From Perkinsus marinus ATCC 50983 (taxonomy: Eukaryota > Perkinsozoa > Perkinsida > Perkinsidae): a stretch of DNA of 64,000 nt. Shown here one piece after another: positions 11,874-24,439 of this stretch; the stretch's first letter is position 1; every line of letters begins with the position of its first letter. The position numbers and the translations under genes were made by a program. The stretch lies in NCBI RefSeq assembly GCF_000006405.1, contig NW_003202922.1:435034-499033 (forward strand), written 5' to 3'. The notes beneath the pieces were generated by a model. It searched no databases and was not told the origin of the DNA. It saw only the letters and a list, made by a program, of their open reading frames with translations.

Positions 11874-12622
11874 GGAGTAGGGTCGGGCAATGTGAAACAA
11901 ACTACGAAAGACACTTCTATTCACACGACTCCGATGACTCCGCCACAGATTCACCAGACTTCGCGAAATTCCAAACGATAGCTACAACTAGTAGTAGTCA
12001 ACTAGGGAGGACCAACCAGACTTGAATATAGCTACGGCTTTGAACCTCTGAATGCAACATGAACGAACCACTCTCGCTAAACATGACGTAACTCCCAGAG
12101 AACTCCTGACATGACTAGCTGTCTGCCGTCAGTGAGTCACCGCGTTGTCGGACTCCTCTTTTTTAGCTGCCGAGTTCGATTCCAGGCATGGTTAGGTACA
12201 CCGAGCCTTCACAAAACATTACATTGCAGCCATTGCATGTGTTGTGGGGTCCAGACCGGAACAAAGACTCCCGCTGATCCCCAACAGACTGCGTTGTGCT
12301 CAATAAGAGCGCATACGACAACAACGACACCACTCGAGTGTTGAAGAGGAACAACTCCAAGTCGGTCACTCGAATTCATTACATTCCACTTAACCACTCC
12401 AGTGGGAACTCCAACGCAACAGCTTGTGTAAGAGCATTACTGTGTCAGCAGATGAAGTGTATAGTGGCTCATAGAACCACGTGTTCGATAGTGCCAAAAC
12501 CATAACACAAAGTACAGCACCCCCATAGGGAAGGGCTGCAACCATTACTAGCACCCTCGCTAAAAAATGAACCCCCTTCTCCTCCAGCCATTCTGCAGTG
12601 ACCTCATTGGAGAACAGATGGC
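11874..12622. other. Gap between EMC5 and RAMP4, no gene assigned
   Basis: A minus-strand frame beginning MAGGEGGSFFSEG near 12590 followed by a possible donor could be a small gene, but I could not extend it with confidence. A pol III B-box-like string (AGTTCGATTCC at 12174) has no tRNA fold around it. I see nothing else. Confidence 0.3.
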
Positions 12623-12922
<300 letters not shown>

Positions 12923-13220
12923 ATTTGGTCTTCAGATAGTCGAAAGTCAAAAAGGTGACGAATGAACTGACGGCAACAAAAACTACCCCCGAGCACAAGC
13001 GAGCCGCCCAACACAACAGGAGCAGTTACTTTTCGTGGAACTCCACGAGGGAACTAGAGAACAGGAATCGTAAATGGCGATCATTCGCACCACTGTCGCT
13101 GCCTATTCTATTGTAGATTCTACACAAGAAACAATTTTACGGCGCGCGACAATTGCGTGAAGACCAACAGCCACTGAGTGCTACTGTAGCCATATCTACA
13201 TCTTTCCTCCTAACTACTAC

Positions 13221-16200
13221 TTAAAACTCGCAGCGTCCAGGATACCTACCATGAGCTCAACGGGGACGTAGTAGTAGGTGGATCTTACCTAGGGTAGGGG
13301 ATGACATCCCGGATGTTCTCCACGCCAGTCATCATCATAATAAGGCGCTCAAAACCGATACCGAAGCCGGCATGAGGAACACTTCCAAAGCGCCTAACGA
13401 GACAGGGGAATCGACAGCCAATGCAGTAGCTAGCAACCCGTACTCACCTGAGATCGCGATACCACCAGTAGTCTTCGATGTCCATGTTGAGGTCAGACAA
13501 CTTCTTATCCAAAACATCAAGACGCTCCTCACGAACAGAACCTCCGCATACCTGTCCAACTATATAAGGGAAGGAGTTATGTCTCCCTCGGTTTCACCTC
13601 GCCGACAAGAGGAGCGAGGATGTCCATGGCGGCCACGGTCTGCTTGGACGGTTCCTCATCAGCATTAGCCCGCATATAGAAGGCCTTAATAGCAGCAGGA
13701 TAGTTATACACAATGACTGGCTTCTTGTATATCTTCTCCGTGAGATACCTGAAGCGGCTCATCACAAGCCCCCATGCTCCACCTGGCACACCTCTCATGC
13801 TCCGAATCGAGATCAAAGCCCCAGTAGATGTTGGTGTTCTCGAATTTAGTCTGAAAACGAGAAGATTGCCCGCAAACGAAAACTGGTATCTGCAAATGTC
13901 TCACCTTCCCGCTCTTCTGGGCTTTGAGGAGCTTTTCAATGGCTTCAGTGTAGCTGACTCGGGCGAAGGGCTCGGCGATCAAGTTCTCGAGACGCTTGAT
14001 GAGACCTTTCTCGATGAACTTGTCGAAGAAAGCTATGTCCTCTCGGCAATGAGCTGACGATAGGAAAGAGCACGTACAATGGGGAGCACAGCGCATCAGA
14101 AGAAGTTAGCGAACCAGTGTGACTGTTTCATATCAACCATCTCAAACGAACACATAGCTCACTGGTCACCCACAGCAGCTACTATGACTCAACTACCAGT
14201 TATCAGATCTGGCTCATTATTACCTAGGACATGACGGGCGCAGTGCTGGATGAACTCCTCAGCGCACTTCATGTTATCGTGGATATCAGCGAAGCACAGC
14301 TCAGGCTCGATCATCCAGAACTCAGCCAAATGACGTGAAGTATGCGAGTTCTCAGCACGGAAGCAAGGACCAAAGGTATACACATCAGATAAGGCACAAG
14401 CGTAGTTCTCAACGTTGAGCTGACCAGATACGGTAAGATACGTCGGGCGGCCGAAGAAGTCCTGCTTGTAGCTGAACAGCAAGGGACAAGACCTCCACTA
14501 TAACTGAGGCCGATCAATAAGGCGGCGCTCACTCGAAACGACCAGTCTTGGGGTCCACTTTGACGTCCTGATGAGCACCCTCGGCCTTCTGCAGCAACGA
14601 GGTAACCTGAAAGAGTCGCGGTTCGTATCTACACAAGTGCGCGACTATTCCTGGACTACCTGGAACATCTCTCCTGCACCTTCGCAATCAGCACTGGTGA
14701 TAAGAGGGGTATGAACATACTTGAAATCGCGGCTCATGAAGAAAGCGTGAACAGCACCGCTCAAGGACGACCTGTAGTCACACAGTAGTCACAAACAACG
14801 TCCCTTCCATCAAATGTTCACTCACCGCACGCGAGCGACAGCGCCAATGAGGTTGGTCCTGGGACGGAGATGAGCGATCTCACGGAGGAACTCTCTGCTG
14901 TGCTGCTTCTTAGCAAGAGGATATGCAGCAGAGTCGACACCGCCAATGACCTGAACAAGGGCGTTGTGATACCCAGAACCAAGCAAGCGCAATAAGCTCA
15001 CCTTAATCTTGCCGCTCTCACGGACGCTCAGCTCTACAGCCTGACCCTTGGCAGGGCTAGCCACCAAAGAGCCGATTGCCTGTATAGAGGCACCGGTGGC
15101 GATCTGTCCAATAGCACCTACCACGAGCTAGAGCTCAGCTGAGTCGCCGGAAAGATGGTATACCCTCGAAATCAGGACAACTGCTGTCCAAGACCAGCTG
15201 GAGGCCCTGCAAACAGGAGCCGTCTGAAATCTCCACGAATGCAAAACCGCTGCCTTGGCTTCGCTTCGTTCTGACCCAACCACAAACGCTAACCTACATG
15301 CCAGCAAATATAGCACAGAAAGGAAAGCTGTTATTACAGTCTTGCCAATGAGGCCAGCACCACCATCGGTCCTCAGTAGAATATCCTTCACACGAGTGCG
15401 GCCTGAATAGATGCAAGCATCACCAACAGGGCATAAGATATATGCACCTACCTCCAACGCAGCTCGAATAGGGATGGATCGGGGGCTCGCTTCCCTCGGG
15501 GATGGGGCCAACAGTGTTGGTGGGCACGGATTCGGGGGATGGCATGGAAAGCTGATAGTCAAACGAGGAGCCTCACCGAGCTAGAGTAACAACGGCGTAC
15601 CTCCTTGTGGCTGACCTTCGCGTTCTGTCGGTCAGCAGCGCGCTTCTTCGACTGCTGCTGCTTGGTTTCAGGCTGCTTGGCCTCCTCCTTGGTGACCTAA
15701 ACGTAATGCTCAAGAATCGAAATGATATCACACCGGCTAAGTCCATACCACTTCCGAAGATTCAGACGAAACCAGAATTAACCACAGAGATCGAGCCGGA
15801 GCCTTTCGTTCAAATCCAATTCTGGTTGACACGTCCAACTCACTCACCTCGGAGTCGGTGGACTCGACCTCTTCCTTGCCAGGCACGAACGGGGTGACCT
15901 CGGGAACGGGGAACTTAGCAGCGTAGCGAGAGAGCACATCAGCCACAGCAGGGTTGGCCAGACACGTTCGGATGTACCGAAGGACGTTGGGATAGTCCTC
16001 CCTGAGATCACAACAGAGATCGCCATCAAAAGCAGTAGACTGACATTCATAGCCAACGCGGGACATGCCCGTGATCATTAAAACCATCAGCACTACTCCA
16101 CACTTACAGATCAGACTCAGAAGCCAGGCCAGTCACCAATGAGGTAACGACCGAAGCATCGGCAATGCTGAGGAAGTCTCCAGAGAGGTAAGTGTGTGTT

Positions 16201-16599
16201 TTGAGGTGATCTTCTAGCATGCTGAGGCCACTCTCAACCGGGCTGAGTTCGAGCTCAGCGAAGTCAAGCCAAGATTCGATCGAGGCGAGCTGACCGAGAG
16301 ACTTCTGGTCGCAGACGCTGTTGTCCGCATGCAGTCGGCTGATGTAGCGCAAGACGGGACCAGTGTACCGGACGGTAGGGGCGGTGGCAGTGCTGGGGTT
16401 GAAGAGCTCCAAAACCTGCAGAGATAAGTATGGACGAAAATCTCATACCACATTTCCATCGAATCGCACGACCTATACCCACTTTTGCGCTTCCCGAGTT
16501 CTCGCACGTGAGAGGCATGTTGGCCATCTTAGCTGCGATCTGAACCTTGAGAGTGGGCACCTCGAGAGCCTTCGATGTGATGAGACGAAGACTGGACAT
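13221..16599 (-). CDS. NARS: Asparaginyl-tRNA synthetase with N-terminal GST-like domain
   Basis: This is a class IIb synthetase charging tRNA-Asn. The start [20 protein letters not shown] opens a GST-like region. Its all-helical C-terminal half reads [51 protein letters not shown] and [16 protein letters not shown] lysine-rich linker follows ([20 protein letters not shown]). The OB-fold then shows [18 protein letters not shown]. The catalytic domain has [20 protein letters not shown], motif 2 as [20 protein letters not shown], and motif 3 as [20 protein letters not shown] followed by IPYPR. The last exon restores the typical tail R-Y-P-G-R-C-E-F-stop at 13221-13223. Twelve or more introns are inferred. 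The GST-like extension suggests docking with elongation factor or other synthetases, which is an inference. Confidence 0.95.
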
Positions 16600-16726
16600 A
16601 CGAATAGAAGTAAAGGGAAATGAAAACTTGAATACAGCTCGATGACTCATATCAAAAACCCCAAGCCCTGAGCTACTAAGAAACGACAATTAAGAGCATT
16701 TTTGGTACACCAAATTCCCCCCCACC

Positions 16727-17912
16727 CTACGCCGATTTGGCAGGCACATCTTCTGTTTTTGGTGAAGTGAGCTCCCACTCATCTGCCAGGGAACGTCGAA
16801 CCTAGATAGACCAATCTTACACCGCTGAAAACGATGAAACCAACTTCGTTACTACCCGAACTGGAGTCCAGTGGCGGTCGCTCGGCCCAGTACTGCGCAG
16901 CGTGACGATGTCAGGTCGCAAACGCAGGAGCACATAATCAGAACGATCATCAGCCATATACTCAGCCCAACGCTGCCTCCAGTAGAAGCGCTTCAGATCG
17001 TCATCGTCGATCTCAGTGGCGGTCCCCTGGACAGTGATAAGTCGTCCAGTAGACGTGTCCATGTAAACCAGGGTCATGTTCCGGCTGCCTGAGAGGTCTC
17101 CCATCGAAAGGCTCTTCGAGGATACAGCAAAGTGAATCATATTGAATGGTACTCGATCGCCGGTATATCTGAAGATTTGAAAAAGGAGCGGTATGAGGTT
17201 AAGTAGGGCTACTCCAATCTCTCTTACTCTGCCATCAACGAGTCCGTAACCTGGTTTTTCGGGACGCCCTTTACGATCGGCTCCGAGGGCAATTTCAGAG
17301 CCCTCTCCTCAGGCACATGCGGTGACACATTAACAACCTGAAAGCCCCGCATATTCACTTCCCCGCTCCTCAGTGACATACCTCTCCATCAGGACCAAGA
17401 AGTAGTGCCTGTGATGCTCTCTTGGTCAAGTCACGAGCTGCCTGTAGTGCCTGAGAGTGACTAGGACTCCTACACTATCGAGGGAAGTGTCAACAGCCTA
17501 CTTGTTCGCTATCCATACGCGCTAGCTTGGCGTTGTCAGCCAACTCCTTGTACTTGTTCTCAACCGAGTTGCGAAAGTAGTACCTGGGCTCAGGACCTAC
17601 ACGTGGTATCAGAGGTCTTCTGCGTACTACACTGCATATCCGATAGGGAGCGCGTTGAACGCTAAGAAGGCAGCGAAGGGCTTCCAGCCCCGGAAACCCG
17701 TTTTCTCCTCTTGCGGCTCCGGCTGAGGGTGCAAGAGCATAATCTAGGAATACCCCTAGGAGATCCTTTATTACTCGCTTCTTTGGGTAGAACCCTGCGA
17801 TTTCGCTGGGCTTCGGCGTCTTCAATGCAGCCACAGTGGCTGCCGCTGTGCTCTGACTACTGGCTACCTCTGAAAGAGCACTTGCCGCCAAGCGTCGCAA
17901 GCTGGGCTGCAT
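16727..17912 (-). CDS. Mitochondrial membrane-anchored protein with PNPOx-like split barrel
   Basis: The N-terminus MQPSLRRLAASALSEVASSQ looks like a mitochondrial presequence (Arg/Ser/Ala-rich, no acids). A 31-nt intron (GTATTCC...CCTCAG) joins VIKDLLG to PEPQEEKTGFRGWKPF, which leads into a single hydrophobic span FAAFLAFNALPIGYA. After GPEPRYYFRNSVENKYKELA the protein continues through LMAEYTGDRVPFNMIHFAVS into the second half. That half has SGSRNMTLVYMDTSTGRLIT and VQGTATEIDDDDLKRFYWRQ, then LLRLRPDIVTL. The second half resembles the FMN-binding pyridoxamine-5'-phosphate-oxidase-like fold (GSP26 type) by its '.r.v.v.G.Ae..dD...k..yw..rw..y' pattern. It ends ...EDVPAKSA-stop. The TAA at 17224 falls inside a GTAAGA...TTCAG intron, so I read one gene, not two. 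Cofactor and reaction are unproven. Confidence 0.6.
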
Positions 17913-18124
17913 ATACTATCGAAACTGACAACGAAGGGGCGTACAGACTGAGCGAGGCCAACGGCATCGCTAGGCATATGATTTTCGTCGAAGAAAATTA
18001 TCGATTACAATGGCGCGCGCGTATCTTCACATCGTGGATCAGTGAGCACATTATGCTCCACGTATCGTTGAACCTTGAGTGCCTCGTTGTAGTAGTTTTC
18101 AACTCAATCATGCTACCGTCTTCG

Positions 18125-19947
18125 ATGCGTTTAGTAGCGCTGGTCGCAGCTCTGCTTGCACTTGTGGCCGAGGCCAGAGTCAAGATTGACCCTAGTAAAC
18201 ATGATGTTGTCAAGGTAATGTGGGGCGGACGAGTACGTACCTTATGTAGCGGCGTTTTCGTTCAATGCTGATTCCTCTTGTTCTCGCCTCGGAATCATCT
18301 CCCTGGTTTTCAGCTCAATCCTCAATCGTTCGGCTCTGTTATCGAGCGTCACAGAGACTGGCAGATCAGTGCCGTCTTCTTCTACGACGACAGTACTCCT
18401 GTTAAGGACTTCAATAAGGTTAATGAGGTCGCCCAACAAACCAAGCGTAGGCAATCGCATCGCAGAATCCCTCTAAGGAGTCGCTGTGCGCAGGTATGGT
18501 TAAAATGGGTGCCGTAGACTGTGACGAAAACCGTGCCTTGTGCGAACAAAACAACATCAAGGGTTGCCCCAAGGTAGCCAGTCTCGAGCCGCCGCGATCG
18601 AGTCAGCCACTTCTGATGCTTCTCAGTTGGTCATTTACCCCCGCAACCCCATACCGCAGTTCATCTATGAAGGCAAGCTGGAGGCTCACGACGTCAAGAA
18701 GGCCGTCCTGAGATACCTACCAACCGAGTTGATCAAAAAGCTGGATGCTGCCAGTGCGTTTCAATCCACTTCCGTTGGGCTTGTTGACGCATCTCTCATG
18801 CCCTATGGTCAGATGTTGATACTTTCCTTACCACTGATGCTGCCATGCCCAAGGTTCTGCTGTTCACCGAGAAGGATTCTCCTCCACCGATGTTCAAGGC
18901 GCTCAGTAAGTCTCGTTCTTTTTGTCACCAGAGTAGCAGGAGCTCTTGGTTAGGCAACGAGTTCCGCAAGGAGATGCAGTTCGGTCTGGTGAACGTCAAG
19001 AAGCAGCCGGATCTAGCCAAACGCTTTGGCGTCAAGAAAGCTCCGAAGATTTTACTGCAACAAGCTGTTGGGAAGAAGCCGGAAGCGTGAGACTGATCCC
19101 AGTCCCGGTTTCCAATAGCGTGTATGCGCCCTTGTAGATATAAAGGGGAGGTGTCGTACATTCCTATCGCCGACTGGGTCAATCTGCACAGAGAGACATT
19201 TTCCAGAGGGGGTAACCTTACTCGGGGGCAGACTGATTGCCATGAGTCTTCGCAGGTGGATTTGAGGAAACTGCGAGACCTGGGTCGGGCAGTGAGACTG
19301 AGGCGCCCTCTAGACCCTGGCTTGCACAGGAGATACCCGAGATTACGAAGAGAAGCGCTAAGCATGTTTGTTTCGATGGTGGAGAGGTATGAATTTCTAG
19401 TGTGTTTCAGACCGGCATTCGCTTTTGCTCGTTTCAGGGCCACTGTGTCATTTACCTGAAGGAAGGCGGCCCATTGTCGAAGGAGGAGGAGGATGGCCTT
19501 GTTGAGCTCAGGGACCGATTCACTTCACAGCTTCACAACCGGTACGAACCCTGCGGCTTGGAGGCTCATTCGAATAGGCCCATGACTGCTTTGACTGTAG
19601 GGGTGCCAAGCTTCGTTGGGTATGGCTCGATGTTTCGAAGGAGCCAGCATGGGCTGAGATGTTTGGTATCAGCAAGTTCCCCAATGTTGTCGTATTCAAC
19701 CCTCATAAGCGTCTTCGATTCTGCAAATTCGATGATGATGACGAAGAGTAGGTGCTGGTCGTGGACACTGGTAGGCATTCTCCGTCTTCTCAGGCACACG
19801 GGAGATAAAGATGGCGTAGAGTATCTAGTCGATAAGGTCCTTGGCGGTGATGGCCGATTCAAGATCGTCAAGGGTCAGAAGCTCCCGGAACTTTCGGACA
19901 GGGAAGAGGATGGGGAGAAGGCCCAGTCCGACCGGGATGAGTTGTAA
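18125..19947 (+). CDS. ER-luminal thioredoxin-fold (PDI-like) protein with RDEL tail
   Basis: MRLVALVAALLALVAEA is a clean signal peptide and the protein ends ...AQSDRDEL-stop, an ER-retrieval signal. Between them, exons encode at least two thioredoxin-like units. The first has WQISAVFFYDDSTPVKDFNK, then MVKMGAVDCDENRALCEQNN and IKGCPK, then LVIYPRNPIPQFIYEGKLEA. This follows the PDI (PDIA6/P5) order, but the active-site CXXC position reads STPV. A second unit has MPKVLLFTEKDSPPPMFKAL, MQFGLVNVKKQPDLAKRFGV and KKAPKILL. A third has HCVIYLKEGGPLSKEEEDGL and AWAEMFGISKFPNVVVFNP. Neither shows CXXC. It is probably a redox-inactive chaperone or scaffold of the PDI superfamily. About ten introns are present. 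The last junction (GA|GTAGGT...CTCAG|G) is needed to reach RDEL and is in phase. Confidence 0.75.
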
Positions 19948-20629
19948 ATGCCGTGTATGGCAAATCTGGTTTTGCTTGTGGGCAGAGGAACCGTGCGTTA
20001 CTTTTTAGATGTTTCCCACAGGCGTAGTGTTATTCCGGGTTGAGTTACCAGTCAGTACTATGGGTGTTTACTTTGCTGTTACTAGCCTTGGATGCTGAAC
20101 TTGGTGGATTGGTGTCGTTCCGCGCGATGGTCAGCACCCAGGGATCTCTATTGATACGGGGAATATACGTGGTCTCAAAGGGCAATGAAACGCTTGAAGA
20201 TCATCTCTATCAGTTCGATTGTCTTGCACTGTGGTGATTCATCGGTTGATTGCTAGGAATGGGGCATAGTGATGCTGAGAGGGTAGAATCAACTGAAGGA
20301 GCTGGAACGTTTAAGAGTGTCTGGCAAGGCGGTCATTCATACCAGTCAGCCCTACAATTTGTAGGCTACAAAGGAATCTTTCTCAAGTACTGTAGGTAAG
20401 ATTCCTTCCTTCAGGAGGAATGCCGCACAGTGCAGTATCATATGAGGCATTAACTTGGAGATACCTCTCTTTTCCCAGCTTGCTAGAGGCTCCGAGTGGC
20501 GGGTTGGGTCAGGTCGTAGTTCATGACTCGTGAACACTTTTCAAATGCTTGACCTAAGGATTGACGAGGATCTTCGGTTGTGCCCATTCATGTCTAACTG
20601 ACCCACCCGGTCTTATCAAATTTTCATGT
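19948..20629. other. Intergenic, no gene recognised
   Basis: This holds the 3' flank of the RDEL gene. Short frames only (plus 20040-20237, minus 20352-20537), with no motif or splice support. Confidence 0.4.
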
Positions 20630-20702
20630 GGTCTCGTGGCCTAATGGATAAGGCGTTGGTCTTCGGAACCAAAGATTGTGGGTTCGAGTCCCACCGAGAT
20701 CG
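20630..20702 (+). tRNA. tRNA-Arg (anticodon UCG)
   Basis: It is a complete 73-nt cloverleaf. The acceptor is GGTCTCG/CGAGATC with one G-U pair and discriminator G, and the D arm is GCC...AGGC. The anticodon stem is TTGGT/ACCAA with loop CTTCGGA, placing TCG at 34-36. The T arm is GTGGG-TTCGAGT-CCCAC. There is no intron. The sequence matches eukaryotic tRNA-Arg genes reading CGA. Confidence 0.97.
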
Positions 20703-21331
20703 TTTCTTGTTCTAAGATTTGTTCCATACAAGTAGCTCGCAGGATCGATCCTGCCGTCGCCTCCCGGGCAAGTCGTGTATTCACTGCGACTTCCCATGAT
20801 GCATTACTAAATTGCGTTCTCCTTCGACGTTATGTGTCGTGTTCGGCATTCTTGAAATGTATGATGTCGGTCGTTTCTCCGGCGAAGCATAAAGCTCTCT
20901 ATATAGATACTAACTCACCTTGTCTTGTTCATGAAAGGATCAGTGGTAGCGTTTTTGCAAATTGCTCGATCTCTGATCACCAGACGGCGTTTATAGGGGT
21001 GTTACAGCTCCAAGCTCACTGCTTTTCGTTTACCAAGTCGCCATGAATATCCAGCTTCATGCAAAAATTAGCACACGCCGATATAACGCCCTTGCTTTAT
21101 ACTCATATGGGAATTGATTGGATTGGGATCGATCAGGGTTAATCTTTCCTGCCCGTGTGATCGTATCTCATTAGACATATTTTCAAGCTTCAGCTCCATC
21201 GTTCGTCTACCCGCCATTGCTATGGTAATCATGGTGTGTATTGAACTTATAGAAAGTGCAATCATCTCACATTTACTCGGAGATCTCGAGATTGAGTCTG
21301 TTTTGGTGGCAGTCTTTACTCTTGGATCATC
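20703..21331. other. Upstream region of SHMT, no gene recognised
   Basis: No tRNA terminator-like T-run is obvious directly after the tRNA. A plus-strand frame at 20678-21046 overlaps the tRNA and is not believable. The stretch to 21331 should contain the SHMT promoter and 5' UTR. Confidence 0.35.
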
Positions 21332-23323
21332 ATGTCCGCAGAGCTTATGAATACTCACCTCAAGGAGGCTGATCCTGCGGTAGAGATTTCCGCCTATGTT
21401 CCATTGCTGAGTGTCCGTCATTATCAAGGTTTTCGATATCATCGAGCATGAGAAGGAACGTCAGCGTACCAACGTCTGTTTGATTGCGTCAGAGAACTTC
21501 ACGAGTCAGGCGGTAGAGGCCCTTCTAACTTTTACGCACTTTATACCAGTAGCAGGTTCTCGATGCAATTGGGTCTGTCATGACCAATAAATATTCTGAG
21601 GGCTATCCTGGGGCTAGGTAGTCATCTAAGTCGTGCTGTTGTTAGGAATTTCGTCGACAGATATTATGGTGGCAACGAGTTCATTGACCAGATGGAGACC
21701 CTTTGCATGGACCGTGCCTTGGAGACCTTTCAACTTGATCCGGCTAAGTGGGGAGTCAACGTACAGACTTTGAGTGGTGAGTGAGATCCTCAAAGAGTCA
21801 TTCGTTCGAGTCTGAGATGCTCCCATCCACTCAGGCTCTCCTGCCAATCTGGCCTTGTACACTGCCTTGCTGAATGTTCACGATCGCATTATGGCGCTCG
21901 ACTTACCCCATGGTGGCCATCTTAGTCATGGCTATCAAACTGATACCAAAAAGGTCTCCATGATATCTAAATTTTATACCTCTATGCCGTAGTGCTTCCA
22001 AAGACACACTTATCCAGACACTTCACAGCTGGTCTGCGGCAGGTACCGTTTGGATGAGAAGACTGGTCTCATTGACTATGACGAACTCGAAAAGTTCGCT
22101 CAACGTTTCAGACCTAAGCTTCTGATCTGCGGTTATTCTGCGTAGTTGTTCTGAGGTCCAATATGTATTCTGATGCGACTCCAGATACCCTCGCCACTTC
22201 GACTTCGCCCGTCTTAGAGCCATTGCGGATTCAGTCGGTGCTATACTTCACTGTGATATGGCGCATGTGGCTGGTCTGGTCGCCGCTGGAGTCCACCCAT
22301 CTCCCTTTGTAAGGCATGGTGACACGCAGAATACAAGGCGCTTTGTAGGAGCTGTGTGACGTTGTGACTACCACTAGTCATAAGACATTAAGAGGACCTC
22401 GTGGCGCGATGATATTCTACCGTGTGGGCCAGAAGGGTATAGAATCACACATGGTATCACAAGAAGGATGGTTTTAGGTGTTGATAAGCATGGTGGTCCT
22501 ATCATGTACGACTACAAGGATAGGATCAATGCTACAGTGTTCCCCGGTTTACAAGTAAACTGCTCTGTGGCTATCTCTCACTGTGAGTCGTTATATAGGG
22601 TGGACCTCATAATCATATCATTGCTGGTTTGGCGGTGGCTTTGAAGCAGGCTCAGACGGAGGAGTACAAGCAGTACCAACAACAGGTACAAATCTCGCTG
22701 ACTCTGCCGCGCTCTGTTTCTGGTATGATCCGGTTTAGGTGGTGAAGAATTCCAAGGCTCTGGCGGATGAGCTGATAAAACTCGGCTATGATTTGGTCTC
22801 TGGGGGTAAGCAGTGTGGAGGCGTCATTTTACGCAGTACTACGCCCTTCATCGTGCAGGGACTGATAACCACCTGGTCCTACTGGATCTACGTAGTAGAG
22901 GTATTAACGGCAATAAGACCGAGAAACTCTGTGATCATGTGGCGATCTCCCTCAATAAAAACACAGTACGTTGATATGCGCTCTATACTGAACTCACTAA
23001 GCTGCATAGGTCCCCGGGGACAAGTCGGCTATCACTCCGTCGGGTCTTCGTATCGGCGCTCCGGCTATGACCACTCGCGGTGCTAAGGAGGAAGACTTCC
23101 GCAAAATCGCCCAGTTCATTCACCGGGTTGTGGAAATTGGCTTGCAGGTTACAAAATGTTTACGACTCTTTGTTGGAATGTCTTCATATAGGTTCAGAAG
23201 CAGTCGGGTCCGAAGTTGAAGGACTTTCTTGCTATTTTGGATAACACTCCCCCTCCAGAGCTGACTCAGCTACGTGAAGAAGTTATGGCATTCAGTTGTG
23301 GGTTTGTTCCCATCGGTCAATGA
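21332..23323 (+). CDS. SHMT: Serine hydroxymethyltransferase
   Basis: This PLP enzyme converts serine and tetrahydrofolate to glycine and methylene-THF, feeding one-carbon metabolism. The start [16 protein letters not shown] splices (GCG|GTAGAG...TCAAG|GTT) to [20 protein letters not shown] followed by [10 protein letters not shown]. Later exons show [106 protein letters not shown] and [20 protein letters not shown]. The PLP-binding lysine lies in [20 protein letters not shown]. It ends ...CGFVPIGQ-stop. I see no presequence, so the cytosolic form is likely. There are about twelve short introns and the length is near the usual 460-470 residues. TRM1 follows 249 bp downstream in the same direction. 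Confidence 0.96.
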
Positions 23324-23572
23324 GGGTGAACCAGTGATGCACGGAAGAGCTTTCGTTAGAAATTTGAGATGTTTCATGAAGTTATCAAGATCGATGGGCT
23401 TCTGCGTTTTAGTTTTATCAGATGGGATCAGCGCATTCCAGTCGTGGGGCTTTAGCTCAATAATAGCCGGGGTTTTAGGTCAATAATGACGTATTGAGCA
23501 GGGGGTGGGTCAATCGCGAAATGAAGGAAATAGGTTTGCTTATCGCAGGACCGGTTATTGTTACTCCTACGT

Positions 23573-24383
23573 ATGGCTGATATCAGCAGTCCACCAGCTC
23601 ACAACGGTGTCCAAGATAACGGCAGGATACGGGAAGGCCTGGCGGAGGTGCTCCCCATCGAGGGCAATAAGGTCTTTTATAACAACGTCCAGGTAGTATA
23701 GGTAGTGTATGCTAATCTTGTATGCAAATGTGAAAAATACGCGCTGTTTTCTGGAATTAATTATATAGTGAAGTTATCGCTCTCACAGTTCCGAGTAGTT
23801 GCTCTTATCACAGCACGTGTTCGTAGCAGTGTCTATATTGTTTATGCGATATAGTTCCCGATCGATTCTCAATAACTCCGGAAAATGACGTTTGCATGCA
23901 TATCAAACTGGCATGCACTGTTTGTGGTTGTCGGAGTGTCTTGTGCCGTCATCATAGTGCTGCCCCTCGAGCCCATGCGCGATGAACTATGCATTCGTTG
24001 GGACTGGTGACTCTGGGTAGGGCTTCCTTAGCTTTGTGACTATCTGGATGCAGTTGGTTTATTGATTAATTTCTTGGATTACGCAAAGTGGATGTGGTGT
24101 ATTCTCACTGGTGTCAGGTCTTCAACAGAGACACGTCGGTATTAGCCTTGAATGTCTTCGATACTTGGAGGAAAGACCATTCCCCGCCGGGGAGGGCTGG
24201 CAGGGCCATCACGGAGGAGCTCAATAAGAACAACGAGGGCCTCACGGTAATGTGGGTTCAACGAACGCTGACTTGAGCTCGTCAGCTTTGAATTGACATT
24301 TGAAACGAAGATCGTTGGAATGTTAATGCACACCCGTGGTTAAGTCAAAAACTAGTGCGTGTCAGCTTCAGAATTCAGGGTCA

Positions 24384-24436
<53 letters not shown>

Positions 24437-24439
24437 CTC

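Noticed and set aside
12120-12200. Possible tRNA with AGTTCGATTCC
   Set aside because: T-arm pairs fail (only one of five adjacent to the loop) and no cloverleaf could be drawn.
17224-17226. TAA as the end of a separate small mitochondrial protein gene
   Set aside because: It is part of a GTAAGA...TTCAG intron whose removal joins the two halves in phase; a second gene would also have started with almost no 5' space.
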